From positions 1-36,343 of the forward strand of contig NZ_FZMO01000434.1 in assembly GCF_900197875.1 (NCBI RefSeq): a stretch of 36,343 nucleotides of DNA, in the 5' to 3' direction. Each line of letters starts with the position of its first letter. The stretch's first letter is position 1. Shown here one piece after another: positions 23,617 through 31,662 of this stretch. This DNA is from Frankia canadensis (GTDB taxonomy: Bacteria > Actinomycetota > Actinomycetes > Frankiales > Frankiaceae). A program made the translations under genes and the position numbers. Under the pieces are notes generated by a model. That model did not search any database and was not told where the DNA came from. It saw nothing but the letters and a program-made list of their open reading frames with translations.

Positions 23617-24506
23617 GCGCGCTGCCACCCCTGCCGGGCCGCGAGCCCCTGCGGACGGAGGACAAGGATGACGACGATGAGCACGAACGCGAGGGCGTCC
23701 CGCACATCGCCGCCGAGGTAGTACCCGACCAGGGTCTCGACCAGGGCCAAGGCGTAGGCAAAGAAAACCGCTCCCTCGAGGCTGCCGACACCGGCCAGGA
23801 TGATGATGGCGAACGCCTTGAGCAGGAACGAGTCACCCATGTGCGCGTCGGCCGCGCCCAGGTAGACGGCCAGCAGCACCCCGGCGACGCCGGCGAGGGC
23901 ACCGCTGAGCGCCATCGCCGCCAACTGCAGGGTGCGGGCCGAGATGCCGACCATGCCCGCGGCGGTGCGGTCGAAGGCGACCGCGCGCATCGCCCGCCCG
24001 TACCTGCTCCGGCGGACGAACAGCACCAGCAGCACCGACAGCACGATCGCCGCCACCAGCACCAGGATCTGCACGTTCGACACGTGGACACCGAGCAGGT
24101 CGTACCGGTGCCGTTCGAGCAGCGACTGCGGCAGCGCATAAGGCTGGTGATCGCTCTGGATGCCGACGACAGTCACGATGATCGACGCCACGGCGACGCT
24201 GGCGATCAAGGTCCGCATCTCGGCGTCCAGCGCGTTCGCGGACCGGGCCCGGATGGGGGCGAAGGCCACCGCCTCCATCAGGACCGCCAGCAGCGCGCTC
24301 CCGACCAGTGCGGCGACGAGCACCACCGCGAACGGCAGGCCGGCGGCGTGCTCGGTCAGGAGGAACGCGAACATCGTGCCCGCCGTGAAGATCGCCCCGT
24401 GTGCCAGGTTCAGCACGTTCAGGATCCCCCACGACAGGGTGAGACCGAGCGAGAACAAGGTGTAGATCGAGCCCAGCGCGATGGCGTTGACGAGCTGCTG
24501 AGACAT
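23613..24506 (-). CDS. livH: Branched-chain amino acid-type ABC permease
   Basis: 297 residues, strongly hydrophobic. The start MSQQLVNAIALGSIYTLFSL and LNLAHGAIFTAGTM (~33-46) are LivH signatures. A conserved loop near ARTLQLAAMALSGALAG and VGSLEGAVFFAYALALVE completes the family pattern. It lies 23 bases after the substrate-binding protein gene. First of the four membrane-complex genes. Confidence 0.94.
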   Translation of the reverse strand: MSQQLVNAIALGSIYTLFSLGLTLSWGILNVLNLAHGAIFTAGTMFAFLLTEHAAGLPFAVVLVAALVGSALLAVLMEAVAFAPIRARSANALDAEMRTLIASVAVASIIVTVVGIQSDHQPYALPQSLLERHRYDLLGVHVSNVQILVLVAAIVLSVLLVLFVRRSRYGRAMRAVAFDRTAAGMVGISARTLQLAAMALSGALAGVAGVLLAVYLGAADAHMGDSFLLKAFAIIILAGVGSLEGAVFFAYALALVETLVGYYLGGDVRDALAFVLIVVILVLRPQGLAARQGWQRA

Positions 24507-24529
24507 CGCGTTCCTCCTCCCCCCCGGCC

Positions 24530-25726
24530 TCAGCCGGTGTAGGCGGCCAGCAGCGGCGAGGGCTGGTCCGGCGCGACGGTCTCCGCTTCGCCGTCCCAGC
24601 GCACGAGCACTCCCGGCGTCACGGCTGCCCGGTCGACGAACCGCACGGGGTCCCCGGTTGCTCCGACGAACCCCTTGCCGGCGACGGAGGCGAGGGCGTC
24701 CTTGACGCTCTCGCGGGTGACGTCACCCTCGCCGATCTCCTGCAACGCGGCCACCAGGAACATCACCTGGTCGTGTCCACCGGCCGCGGAGAACGACGGC
24801 GCCGAACCGGTCGCCTTCTGGTATTCGGACAGGAACGACGTGCCCGAGGCCCATGGCAGCTTCGGCGACGGGATGAACACCGACGGGTAGTAGGTGTCCT
24901 TGGCCGCGGCACCGGCGGGCTTGAGCGCACCGGCGCCGAGAGCCGACGTGCCGTAGAGCGGGCCGTCGAAGCCGGCTTCCCGCAGTGCCTGGATCGACGT
25001 GGTGACCGCCGGGCCGAAGGTCAGGTCGGCGACCACATCCGGCGAGCTGTCGGCGATGCGCGACGCCGGCTGCGAGTAGTCGGTGTCGGCCGTCTTGACC
25101 GGAACGGTCTCGGTGATCGTCATGCCGAGCTTCTCGGCGATCGCCGGAATGGTCTTGGTCGCGTTCGTCACGGCCGTCGGGTTGTCGCTCGCGTACAGAA
25201 TGGCCGTGGACGACGCGCCCTGGTCGTGCAGGGTCGAGAGCATCGCCTCGTAGAAGCGCCCCTCGGACGTGGTCGTGCGGTAGACGTAGTCGCCGGCCTC
25301 AGCGATCCCGTCAACGCCCGACTGGCCGACGATGAACGGCACCTTCGACCGCTGGGCGATCGGGGCCATCGCGAGCGCGTTCTGGCTCAGCAGGGCGTAC
25401 ATGACGGCGGAAGAGTCCGACTTCACGGCCTTGGTCATGGCGCCGACCGCGGTCTGCTGGTCGGAGGCGGAGTCGACGACCTCGAGGTCGAGTGTTCGCC
25501 CGCCGACGCCACCCTCGGCGTTCACCTGGTCGACCGCGTACTCGGCCCCGGCGACGTAGTCCTTGCCGTAGAAGGCACCCGGGCCGGAGGTGTCGGCGAT
25601 GTAGGTGATCTTCAGGACGTCACCGGCGGCGGACCCCCCGGAACTACCGCTACTGCCGCACGCGGCGGTCAGGATGGCGACCGATGCCGCGAGTAAGCAG
25701 GTGGCGGTCCTCGCCCGATGTCTCAT
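24530..25726 (-). CDS. livK: Liv-type substrate-binding lipoprotein
   Basis: 398 residues from ATG 25726, with AGGAG upstream. Lipoprotein signal: basic MRHRARTAT, hydrophobic stretch, lipobox LTAAC (Cys ~23), then a Gly/Ser linker. The type I periplasmic-binding fold (Peripla_BP_6) is seen in ITYIADTSGPGAFYGKDYVA, GAEYAVDQVNAEGGV, and LEVVDSASDQQTAVGAM. It captures the transported compound at the outer membrane face. The same-strand SDR ends 185 bases upstream, so the importer may be co-expressed or have its own promoter in that gap; I saw no clear operator there. Confidence 0.93.
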   Translation of the reverse strand: MRHRARTATCLLAASVAILTAACGSSGSSGGSAAGDVLKITYIADTSGPGAFYGKDYVAGAEYAVDQVNAEGGVGGRTLDLEVVDSASDQQTAVGAMTKAVKSDSSAVMYALLSQNALAMAPIAQRSKVPFIVGQSGVDGIAEAGDYVYRTTTSEGRFYEAMLSTLHDQGASSTAILYASDNPTAVTNATKTIPAIAEKLGMTITETVPVKTADTDYSQPASRIADSSPDVVADLTFGPAVTTSIQALREAGFDGPLYGTSALGAGALKPAGAAAKDTYYPSVFIPSPKLPWASGTSFLSEYQKATGSAPSFSAAGGHDQVMFLVAALQEIGEGDVTRESVKDALASVAGKGFVGATGDPVRFVDRAAVTPGVLVRWDGEAETVAPDQPSPLLAAYTG

Positions 25727-25911
25727 GTTCGTCTCCTCTGGTGCGGCGCGCCAGGCGCTGCGCAGGCACGGCCCTGCCGAGCCCTGAAGTGACCGGCCTC
25801 CACGCCGATGCTTGGGAGCACAATCACGGCGCATGCAGATGTTCGGGTGTCCGATTACAGGTCAGCGGGAACCGCTGGCGCCCGATAGATGCAGCTCAGG
25901 GCACCTGCGGC

Positions 25912-26658
25912 TCACCCGACGGTGTAGCCGCCGTCGACCGTGTACAGGGCGCCGGTCACGAACGACGCGCTCGGCGAGAGCAGGAACTCCACGACCGCGG
26001 CGACCTCGTCCGCGCTGGCCAGGCGGCCCACCGGATGCGCCGCCTCGGTACGCGCACGGGTGGCGGCGTCCTGGCGGGCGAGCAACGGCGTGTCGACGAA
26101 GCCCGGCCCGACGGCGTTGACGCGGATGCCGCTCGCGGCGTAGTCGAGTGCCGCCGCCTTCGTCAGGCCCACCACGGCGTGCTTCGACGCGACGTAGGCA
26201 GCCCCGCCGGGTGTCCCCACGACGCCCATCACCGAGGCGACGTTGACGACCACGCCACGCCCGGCCTCCTGCATCACCGCCAGTTCCGCCTGCAGGCAGT
26301 AGAAGACCCCGTCGGCGTTCACCCGCATGACCCGGTGCCAGTCGTCCGGCGACATGTCCCCCACCGGCTTCTTGACCGGCACACCGATACCGGCGTTGTT
26401 CACGGCGATGTCCAGCCGCCCCGAGACCGCCACCGCGGCGCTCACCATCGCCTGAACGGAGTCCGGATCCGAGACGTCGACCGGCACCGCGAGGCCACCC
26501 ACCTCGGCGGCGCGGGCCGAGGCGGCCCCGACGTCGATGTCGGCGACGACGACACGTGCCCCGCGCCCGGCGAGTCGACGCACCGTCGCGGCCCCGATCC
26601 CCGACCCTGCGCCCGTCACCAGCGCCACCTGATCGACGAGGTCCCGCGCCTGTCCCAT
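25912..26658 (-). CDS. SDR-family oxidoreductase
   Basis: 248 residues from ATG 26658, with GAGGAG upstream. LVTGAGSGIGAATV (~14-27), VNNAGIGVPV, VNVASVMG, AYVASKHAVVGLTKA with Tyr and Lys, ending VTGALYTVDGGYTVG. FabG/cyclohexanol-dehydrogenase-like classical SDR. It heads the strand that leads into the liv operon and diverges from the enoyl-CoA hydratase operon, with a candidate operator between them, so it probably belongs to the same regulon. Confidence 0.9.
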   Translation of the reverse strand: MGQARDLVDQVALVTGAGSGIGAATVRRLAGRGARVVVADIDVGAASARAAEVGGLAVPVDVSDPDSVQAMVSAAVAVSGRLDIAVNNAGIGVPVKKPVGDMSPDDWHRVMRVNADGVFYCLQAELAVMQEAGRGVVVNVASVMGVVGTPGGAAYVASKHAVVGLTKAAALDYAASGIRVNAVGPGFVDTPLLARQDAATRARTEAAHPVGRLASADEVAAVVEFLLSPSASFVTGALYTVDGGYTVG

Positions 26659-26719
26659 CCGTCGCTCCTCGCTGCCGGCACACCTGGGCGCACTGTCCGC
26701 CGGCGACTGGCGCGTCCGG

Positions 26720-26736
26720 CGTCCCACATCGGGACA
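26720..26736. promoter_or_regulatory. Candidate operator cGTCCC-N5-GGGACa
   Basis: GTCCC (26721-26725) and GGGAC (26731-26735) form perfect 5-bp arms with the same 5-base core as the site at 8744. The left arm has CGTC rather than TGTC. It lies between the divergent SDR (26658) and enoyl-CoA hydratase (26868) genes. Confidence 0.5.
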
Positions 26737-26867
26737 GCCCCACCCGGCGTACCAGGTCGGGACGGCCGCGTCCGGTTCTCGGCCGCAGGCTGTACCACAG
26801 TGCAACACCGACCGAGGGCGCTGAGCCCCTAGCGTTCGGGACGTCGACACGAGCCCGAGGGGGAACG

Positions 26868-27656
26868 ATGACCGCGCAGCAGGTCAGGCCAGGGGGCGTG
26901 ACTCTGGAACGGCGCGGCCACGTCGCCCTCGTCACGCTGGACCGGCCGCAGGCTCACAACGCGCTGACGGTGGCCATGCTGGCCCGGCTGGCCGCCATCG
27001 TGCGCGAGGTGAACGCCGACGACGACCTTCGCGTCCTGGTCCTGACAGGTGCGGGGTCACGTGCCTTCTCCGCGGGTGGCGACCTCGGTGAGCTGATTCC
27101 GCGCCTCACCGCCGGAGAAGTCGACGTGCTCATCCCCGACCCGACGAAGCGGTTCTTCTCCGACTTCTACAAACCGGTGGTGGCGGCGGTGAACGGCCTG
27201 TGCCTGGCCGGGGGCCTCGAACTTCTTCTCGGCACCGACGTCCGAGTCGCCTCCGACCGGGCCGTGTTCGGCCTGCCGGAGGTGCGGTGGGGCCTGGTAC
27301 CCGGTGCCGGCACCCACGTGCGGCTCCCCCAGCAGATCAGCTGGCCGAACGCCATGCAGCTGCTGCTCACCGGCGAGACCGTCGACGCGGACGAAGCCCG
27401 CCGGATCGGGCTGATCGGGGAGGTCGTCGCACCGGACAAGGTGCTGCCGCGGGCGATCCAGCTGGCCGAGACCATCGCCGGCAACGCGCCGATCGCGATC
27501 CGCACCGCGAAGGAGATCGCGGTGCGCGCCTGGGCCAACGAACAACGCTTCGGGCTCGAAAGCGCCCTGAACGCCCGTGTTCTGGCCTCCCGCGATGCCC
27601 GCGAAGGCCCGGCCGCCTTCATCGACAAGCGCACCCCGCGCTACGAGAACCGCTGA
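26868..27656 (+). CDS. Enoyl-CoA hydratase/isomerase (crotonase family)
   Basis: 262 residues from ATG 26868, preceded by GAGGGGGAACG. The oxyanion-hole segments FSAGGDLGEL (~66) and GLCLAGGLELLLGTDVRVAS (~107-126) are complete. Glu residues at both usual catalytic positions are present (GGLELL and FGLPEVRWGLVPGAG). Hydratase is the likely activity, though crotonases also act as isomerases or ring hydrolases. First gene of a plus-strand operon with an acyl-CoA dehydrogenase 13 bases downstream and an acyl-CoA synthetase after that. Confidence 0.92.
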   Translation: MTAQQVRPGGVTLERRGHVALVTLDRPQAHNALTVAMLARLAAIVREVNADDDLRVLVLTGAGSRAFSAGGDLGELIPRLTAGEVDVLIPDPTKRFFSDFYKPVVAAVNGLCLAGGLELLLGTDVRVASDRAVFGLPEVRWGLVPGAGTHVRLPQQISWPNAMQLLLTGETVDADEARRIGLIGEVVAPDKVLPRAIQLAETIAGNAPIAIRTAKEIAVRAWANEQRFGLESALNARVLASRDAREGPAAFIDKRTPRYENR

Positions 27657-27669
27657 CAGGAGAACTGTC

Positions 27670-28848
27670 ATGACTGCCGATCTGCCACCGACCGTCCGGG
27701 CTGAAAGTGTCGAACTCGTCGAGTCCGTGTTCCAGGCCGTGGACGGGGTGCTGGCCGCGTTCCCGAGGTCGATGTTCCTGCGTCGAGCCCGCGAGCAGGG
27801 CCACGCCGGCGAACTGTGGGACGCGCTGGTCGAGGCCGATCTGCTGGCGATCGGCGTTCCCGAGGAACTGGGGGGTGCCGGCGGCGGTCTCACCGGCAAC
27901 ACCGCGGTGATGGAGGCCCTCGCCCGCGCCGGTATCCCGCCGCTGCTGTACTCGCTGACGTCGTTCTCCCGCGAGGCGATCCGCCGGTACGGATCCGAGC
28001 AGCAGATCAAGGACCATGTGATCCCGACCATCAGTGGGGACCGCAAAATCTGCTTCGGCATCACCGAGCCGGAGGCGGGCACGAACTCCTTCGCGCTGCG
28101 CACCACCGCGCGACCCAGCACCGACGGCTACCGCATCAACGGCCAGAAGGTGTTCATCTCCGGCGCCGATCAGGCCGACCACATTCTGCTGCTCGCCCGC
28201 ACCGCGCCGGCCGGCGAGCCGCTGACCCGGCGCTCGGGATTCGGCCTGTTCATCGTCGACCTCGCGACGCCCGGCATCGCGCTCAACCGTCTCGACATCG
28301 AGTGGTACGCACCCGAGAACCAGTACGAGATTTTCTTCGACGACGTGGAGGTCCCCTCCCATGCCTTGATCGGGCAGGAGGGGCTCGGTTTCGACTATCT
28401 CCTGTCGTGCCTGAACCAGGAGCGGGTGACGATAGCCGCGTGGGCTCTCGGGCTCGGCAACTACGCGCTGGGGAAGGCGGTCGGATACGCCAAGGAACGG
28501 GCGCCCTTCGGGAAACCGATCGGGGCGAACCAGGCGGTGGCGCACCCGCTCGCCCTCGCCATGGCGGAGATGGAGGCCGCCCGGCAGGTCACCTATTCGG
28601 CGGCCGCGGGCTATGACGACGGCCGGGACGCGGGCGCGCAGGCCAACATGGCGAAGCTGCTCGGGAGCCGCGCCGCCCTGAGCGCCGTCGAGGCGGCCAT
28701 TCAGACCCACGGTGGGTCGGCTTTCGTGTACGAGACCGATGTCGTCACGCTCTGGCCGATGATCCGTGTCCTGCAGATCGCACCCATCAACAACGAGTCG
28801 ATTCTGAGCTACATCGCGGAACGCGTCCTTCGCCTGCCGCGGAGCTGA
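27670..28848 (+). CDS. Acyl-CoA dehydrogenase
   Basis: 392 residues from ATG 27670, with AGGAG eight bases before it. IGVPEELGGAGGGLTGN (~62), the FAD loop FGITEPEAGTNSFALRTTA (~133), GQKVFISGADQADHILLLAR, and ACAD C-terminus THGGSAFVYETDVVTLWPM then RVLQIAPINNESILSYIAER. It is the same subgroup as the dehydrogenase at 5022-6221. The usual EGT motif is replaced by APINNE. It lies between a hydratase and a synthetase, so it acts on the CoA ester made by the latter. Confidence 0.93.
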   Translation: MTADLPPTVRAESVELVESVFQAVDGVLAAFPRSMFLRRAREQGHAGELWDALVEADLLAIGVPEELGGAGGGLTGNTAVMEALARAGIPPLLYSLTSFSREAIRRYGSEQQIKDHVIPTISGDRKICFGITEPEAGTNSFALRTTARPSTDGYRINGQKVFISGADQADHILLLARTAPAGEPLTRRSGFGLFIVDLATPGIALNRLDIEWYAPENQYEIFFDDVEVPSHALIGQEGLGFDYLLSCLNQERVTIAAWALGLGNYALGKAVGYAKERAPFGKPIGANQAVAHPLALAMAEMEAARQVTYSAAAGYDDGRDAGAQANMAKLLGSRAALSAVEAAIQTHGGSAFVYETDVVTLWPMIRVLQIAPINNESILSYIAERVLRLPRS

Positions 28849-28862
28849 TACGGGCCAAGACG

Positions 28863-28879
28863 GTGGGTGACAGACCCAC
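28863..28879. promoter_or_regulatory. Inverted repeat before the acyl-CoA synthetase
   Basis: GTGGGT-GACAG-ACCCAC, perfect 6-bp arms and 5-base core, 17 bases before the GTG start at 28896. It could be an attenuating hairpin in the intergenic mRNA or an operator. Confidence 0.35.
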
Positions 28880-28895
28880 ACCTAAGGACTTGATC

Positions 28896-30443
28896 GTGAA
28901 TATCGCTATTGCTCTGCGCCGCGTCGGCTTACGGACCCCGCACCGTGTCGCCATCCGCCACGACGGCGTCGAGACCACCTACGCCGACTTCCTCGACCAA
29001 GCCGGACGCGTGGCGAACTGGCTGCGCCAGAACGGCGTCGAACCGGGCCAGCGGGTCGGCATCCTCATGCACAACCAGCTGGAATGGCTCGTCGCCATGA
29101 TGGGAATCTGGCAGGCCGGCTGTGTCCTCGTTCCTTACAACTACCTGTCGCACCCGGCGGCGATCCGCCACGCGACGCTCGACGCGGACGTGAGATGGAT
29201 ATTCACGCCGGCCGACGACGTCTCGCGCCTTCGCGACGCGCTGCGGGGACTGCCCGCCGAGGACCGCGTGGTGTCCGTCGGCCGGGCCGAAGGCGCAGGC
29301 TCCACCGTGACGTGGGACGAAGTCCTTTCCCTACCCACCCGCACGGATGTCGTTCCCCGTTTCGATACGCATGACGCGGTGCTGATGTACACGAGCGGCT
29401 CCACCGGAAACCCCAAGGGTGTCCGGCAGACGCATCGGAACACAGTCGCGGTGAGCGAGGCCGCAATCGACGTGTGGGAGCTGACCGAGCGGGACCACGC
29501 CCTGGTCAGCACACCCCTGTTCCACGTCGGTGGACTTCAGCTCATCTCCCTGCCAACACTGCTCACCGGAGGGGAGGTGACTCTGCGCCGCTGGAAGGTG
29601 CGGGAGTGGCTCGAGGACGCGGCGAAACTGCGTCCCACGTTCATGGCGCTGGTTCCCGCAATGATGATCGACATTGTGAACGAGCTGGGCGGCAAACCCT
29701 TTCCCCTGAACTCGGTCCGGGTCTGCGCCATCGGCGGCTCGGCGCTGCCGCAGAGCCGGCTCAAGGCATTGACGGACGTCACCGGCATCGTCCCGGTGAA
29801 CATCTACGGGCAGACGGAGCAGAGCGGACTCTCCATCACCGAACCTCCGCACGAGGCCCGTCGAGAAGGATCGCTCGGCCGGCCGCTCGAACAGATCGTG
29901 CAGATCCGCGTGATAAGGACCTCCAGCGAACAGCCGGAGGACGCATCCGCCGGTGAGGTCGGTGAACTGTGGGTGCGTGGCGATGCCGTTACGCCCGGGT
30001 ACTGGCAGCTCCCGGAGACGAACGCGAGCAAGTTCACCGACGGATGGTTCCGCACCAGCGACCTCGTGCGGCAGGCTCCCGATGGCTACCTGTACTACGT
30101 CGACCGCACCGACGACCTGATCATCAGCGGCGGCGAGAACGTCTTCCCGCAGATGGTGGAGGGCCACCTCGCGGCGTGCCCGCTCATCGCCGAGGTCGCC
30201 GTCATCGGTACCCCGCACGAACGGCTGTCGAACCAGGTAACGGCCATCGTCGTCCCCAGCCGCCCGGGCGTCACCGCACAGGACATCGCGGCCTACTGCG
30301 ACGCGGAGCCCAATCTGCGCGGGCTGCAGCGGCCGCGTCGGATCGAGATCGTGGACGCGATCCCGCGCACGGCCACGAACAAGATCGACCGGCCGCTGCT
30401 CAAGCGGACCTATGCGCGGACCTCGGCCATCGCCGGGCAGTGA
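28896..30443 (+). CDS. Acyl-CoA synthetase (AMP-forming)
   Basis: 515 residues from GTG 28896, which has AAGGA seven bases upstream; an open frame continues to 28863 but overlaps the inverted repeat. The P-loop is MYTSGSTGNPKGV (~164-176), motif A5 NIYGQTEQSG (~302), then WFRTSDLVRQAPDGYLYYVD with the conserved Asp, and the catalytic Lys in RTATNKIDRPLLKR near the end. It activates a carboxylic acid to its CoA ester through an acyl-AMP. As the only CoA ligase in the window, it is the likely entry enzyme for acids brought in by the Liv-type importer. Confidence 0.95.
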   Translation: MNIAIALRRVGLRTPHRVAIRHDGVETTYADFLDQAGRVANWLRQNGVEPGQRVGILMHNQLEWLVAMMGIWQAGCVLVPYNYLSHPAAIRHATLDADVRWIFTPADDVSRLRDALRGLPAEDRVVSVGRAEGAGSTVTWDEVLSLPTRTDVVPRFDTHDAVLMYTSGSTGNPKGVRQTHRNTVAVSEAAIDVWELTERDHALVSTPLFHVGGLQLISLPTLLTGGEVTLRRWKVREWLEDAAKLRPTFMALVPAMMIDIVNELGGKPFPLNSVRVCAIGGSALPQSRLKALTDVTGIVPVNIYGQTEQSGLSITEPPHEARREGSLGRPLEQIVQIRVIRTSSEQPEDASAGEVGELWVRGDAVTPGYWQLPETNASKFTDGWFRTSDLVRQAPDGYLYYVDRTDDLIISGGENVFPQMVEGHLAACPLIAEVAVIGTPHERLSNQVTAIVVPSRPGVTAQDIAAYCDAEPNLRGLQRPRRIEIVDAIPRTATNKIDRPLLKRTYARTSAIAGQ

Positions 30444-30483
30444 CGGAGTTCCTCGCCCGCTCGAATGTCCCAGCCCGCCCGAG

Positions 30484-30585
30484 GCCATCGGTGAGCCGCC
30501 GTACCAGCGACAGGGTCAGGTACCCGTGCGCAATGGTGGCGCCGTATGGGCCACGCACCGCACCGCCATCAACCAGCTCATCCAC
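30484..30585 (-). pseudogene. Fragment of a MaoC-like dehydratase
   Basis: About 34 codons read DELVDGGAVRGPYGATIAHG and then YLTLSLVRRLTD. GP-x-GGTIAHG-x-LTLSL is the hot-dog helix of MaoC/NodN-type dehydratases. The preceding hydratase motif and the C-terminal strands are not found in any frame nearby. A scrap of a once complete gene, between the synthetase and a decayed monooxygenase. Confidence 0.6.
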
Positions 30586-30681
30586 CACGCCGGACTCGCA
30601 GCCTGACCCGCATGCCCAAAACCTGACCCATCGTTCGCGGCTTCGCCCGCCCAAGCCCTCCAGATCCGCTACGAACGCGCT

Positions 30682-30710
30682 GGCCGCCGGTCCCGTCAGG
30701 GCCGGCGGCC
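30682..30710. terminator. Hairpin between convergent genes
   Basis: GGCCGCCGG (30682-30690) pairs with CCGGCGGCC (30702-30710), extended inward by CCC/GGG around a GTCA loop with one bulged T. It lies downstream of the minus-strand monooxygenase remnant and, further off, of the synthetase. Confidence 0.55.
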
Positions 30711-30731
30711 GGCGTGGTGGTGCGGGCGTGT

Positions 30732-31645
30732 TCAGCTCAGGACGAACCGCTCATACGACTTGGCGGCCGCCGCCCGGCAGGCGTCGAAGTACGCGTTCGC
30801 GCCGCCGAAGTAGACGTTGATAGCCCGGGGCTTGCCCTCGATGTTGGCACCGGCGAACCAGATGTTCACCGCTTCACCCTTCCCCGCGGAGATCATATTC
30901 GCGACGGCGGTGACATGCTCCGCCCACTGCCTCTCACCACTCTCGGCGGCTTCGAAGGAGGTCAAGCCGTTCCCGCGCAGGTAGCTGATCGCGTCGAAAA
31001 TCCAATCGACGGTCTCCTCGATACAGGTCGGAATGTTGGCGAACGGACTGAGCGGACCTGTGATCATGAACAGGTTCGGGAAACCGGCGGTGCTGAATCC
31101 GAGGTTCGTCACCGGTCCGTCCCGCCATTTGTCCGCGAGCGCCCTGCCGCCACGCCCGCGGATGTCGATCCGGGTGAATGAACCGGTCGACGCGTCGAAA
31201 CCCGTGGCGAAGATGATGACGTCAAGATCGAACCGCCGGGTGCCGGTCCGCAGCCCGGTCGGGGTGATCTCCTCGATGGCGTCATCGCTGACGTCGATCA
31301 GCGTGACGTTGTCACGGTTGAAGGTCTCGTAGTAGCCGGTGCCCGCCGGCGGCCGCTTGGCCCCGTACGGATATCCGCGCGGCGTCAACAGCTCGGGCAG
31401 GATCTGGATTCCAGTCGACCCGGTGCCGACGAGGCCGACACGCTTTCCCGCGAAATCTACTCCCGCCCCCGGCCACCTGGCTGTGTGGACCAGCTCGCCC
31501 TGAAACGTGTCGAGGCCCTTGATCGGGGGGAGGTTCGGGGCGGAGAGCAGACCCACACCGGTGATCAGATATGTCGCGGTGACGGTCTCGCCGGTGTCGG
31601 TGCCAACCGTCCACAGGTTGGTGTCCTCGTCGGCTTGTGAGGCTC
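30732..31645 (-). pseudogene. Baeyer-Villiger-type flavin monooxygenase with two deletions
   Basis: The readable protein begins abruptly at DEDTNLWTVGTDTGETV. It contains the BVMO fingerprint FQGELVHTARWP and the NADPH-binding VGLVGTGSTGIQ, then ILPE joined directly to LLTPRGYPYGAKRPP and TGYYETFNRDNVTLIDV, DLDVIIFATGFDASTGSF, and a normal C-terminus with NIWFAGANIEGK. Two parts of a ~540-residue enzyme are missing. One is the N-terminal FAD Rossmann domain (~140 residues). The other is roughly 120-140 residues between the NADPH motif and the LTPRG stretch, with the junction near 31392. The frame continues upstream only as antisense of the neighbouring dehydrogenase. Without the FAD domain it should be inactive. 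Confidence 0.8.
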
Positions 31646-31662
31646 TCCTACACCGCGCTGCC

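Noticed and set aside
21917-24139. Very long minus frame spanning three transporter genes
   Set aside because: Only its last ~247 codons are the real LivG-like protein; the upstream part is out of frame with the LivM-like and LivH-like permeases and is Arg/Ala-rich nonsense.
30412-30606. Small plus-strand frame after the CoA synthetase
   Set aside because: It is the antisense of the MaoC fragment and has no start signal or recognisable product.
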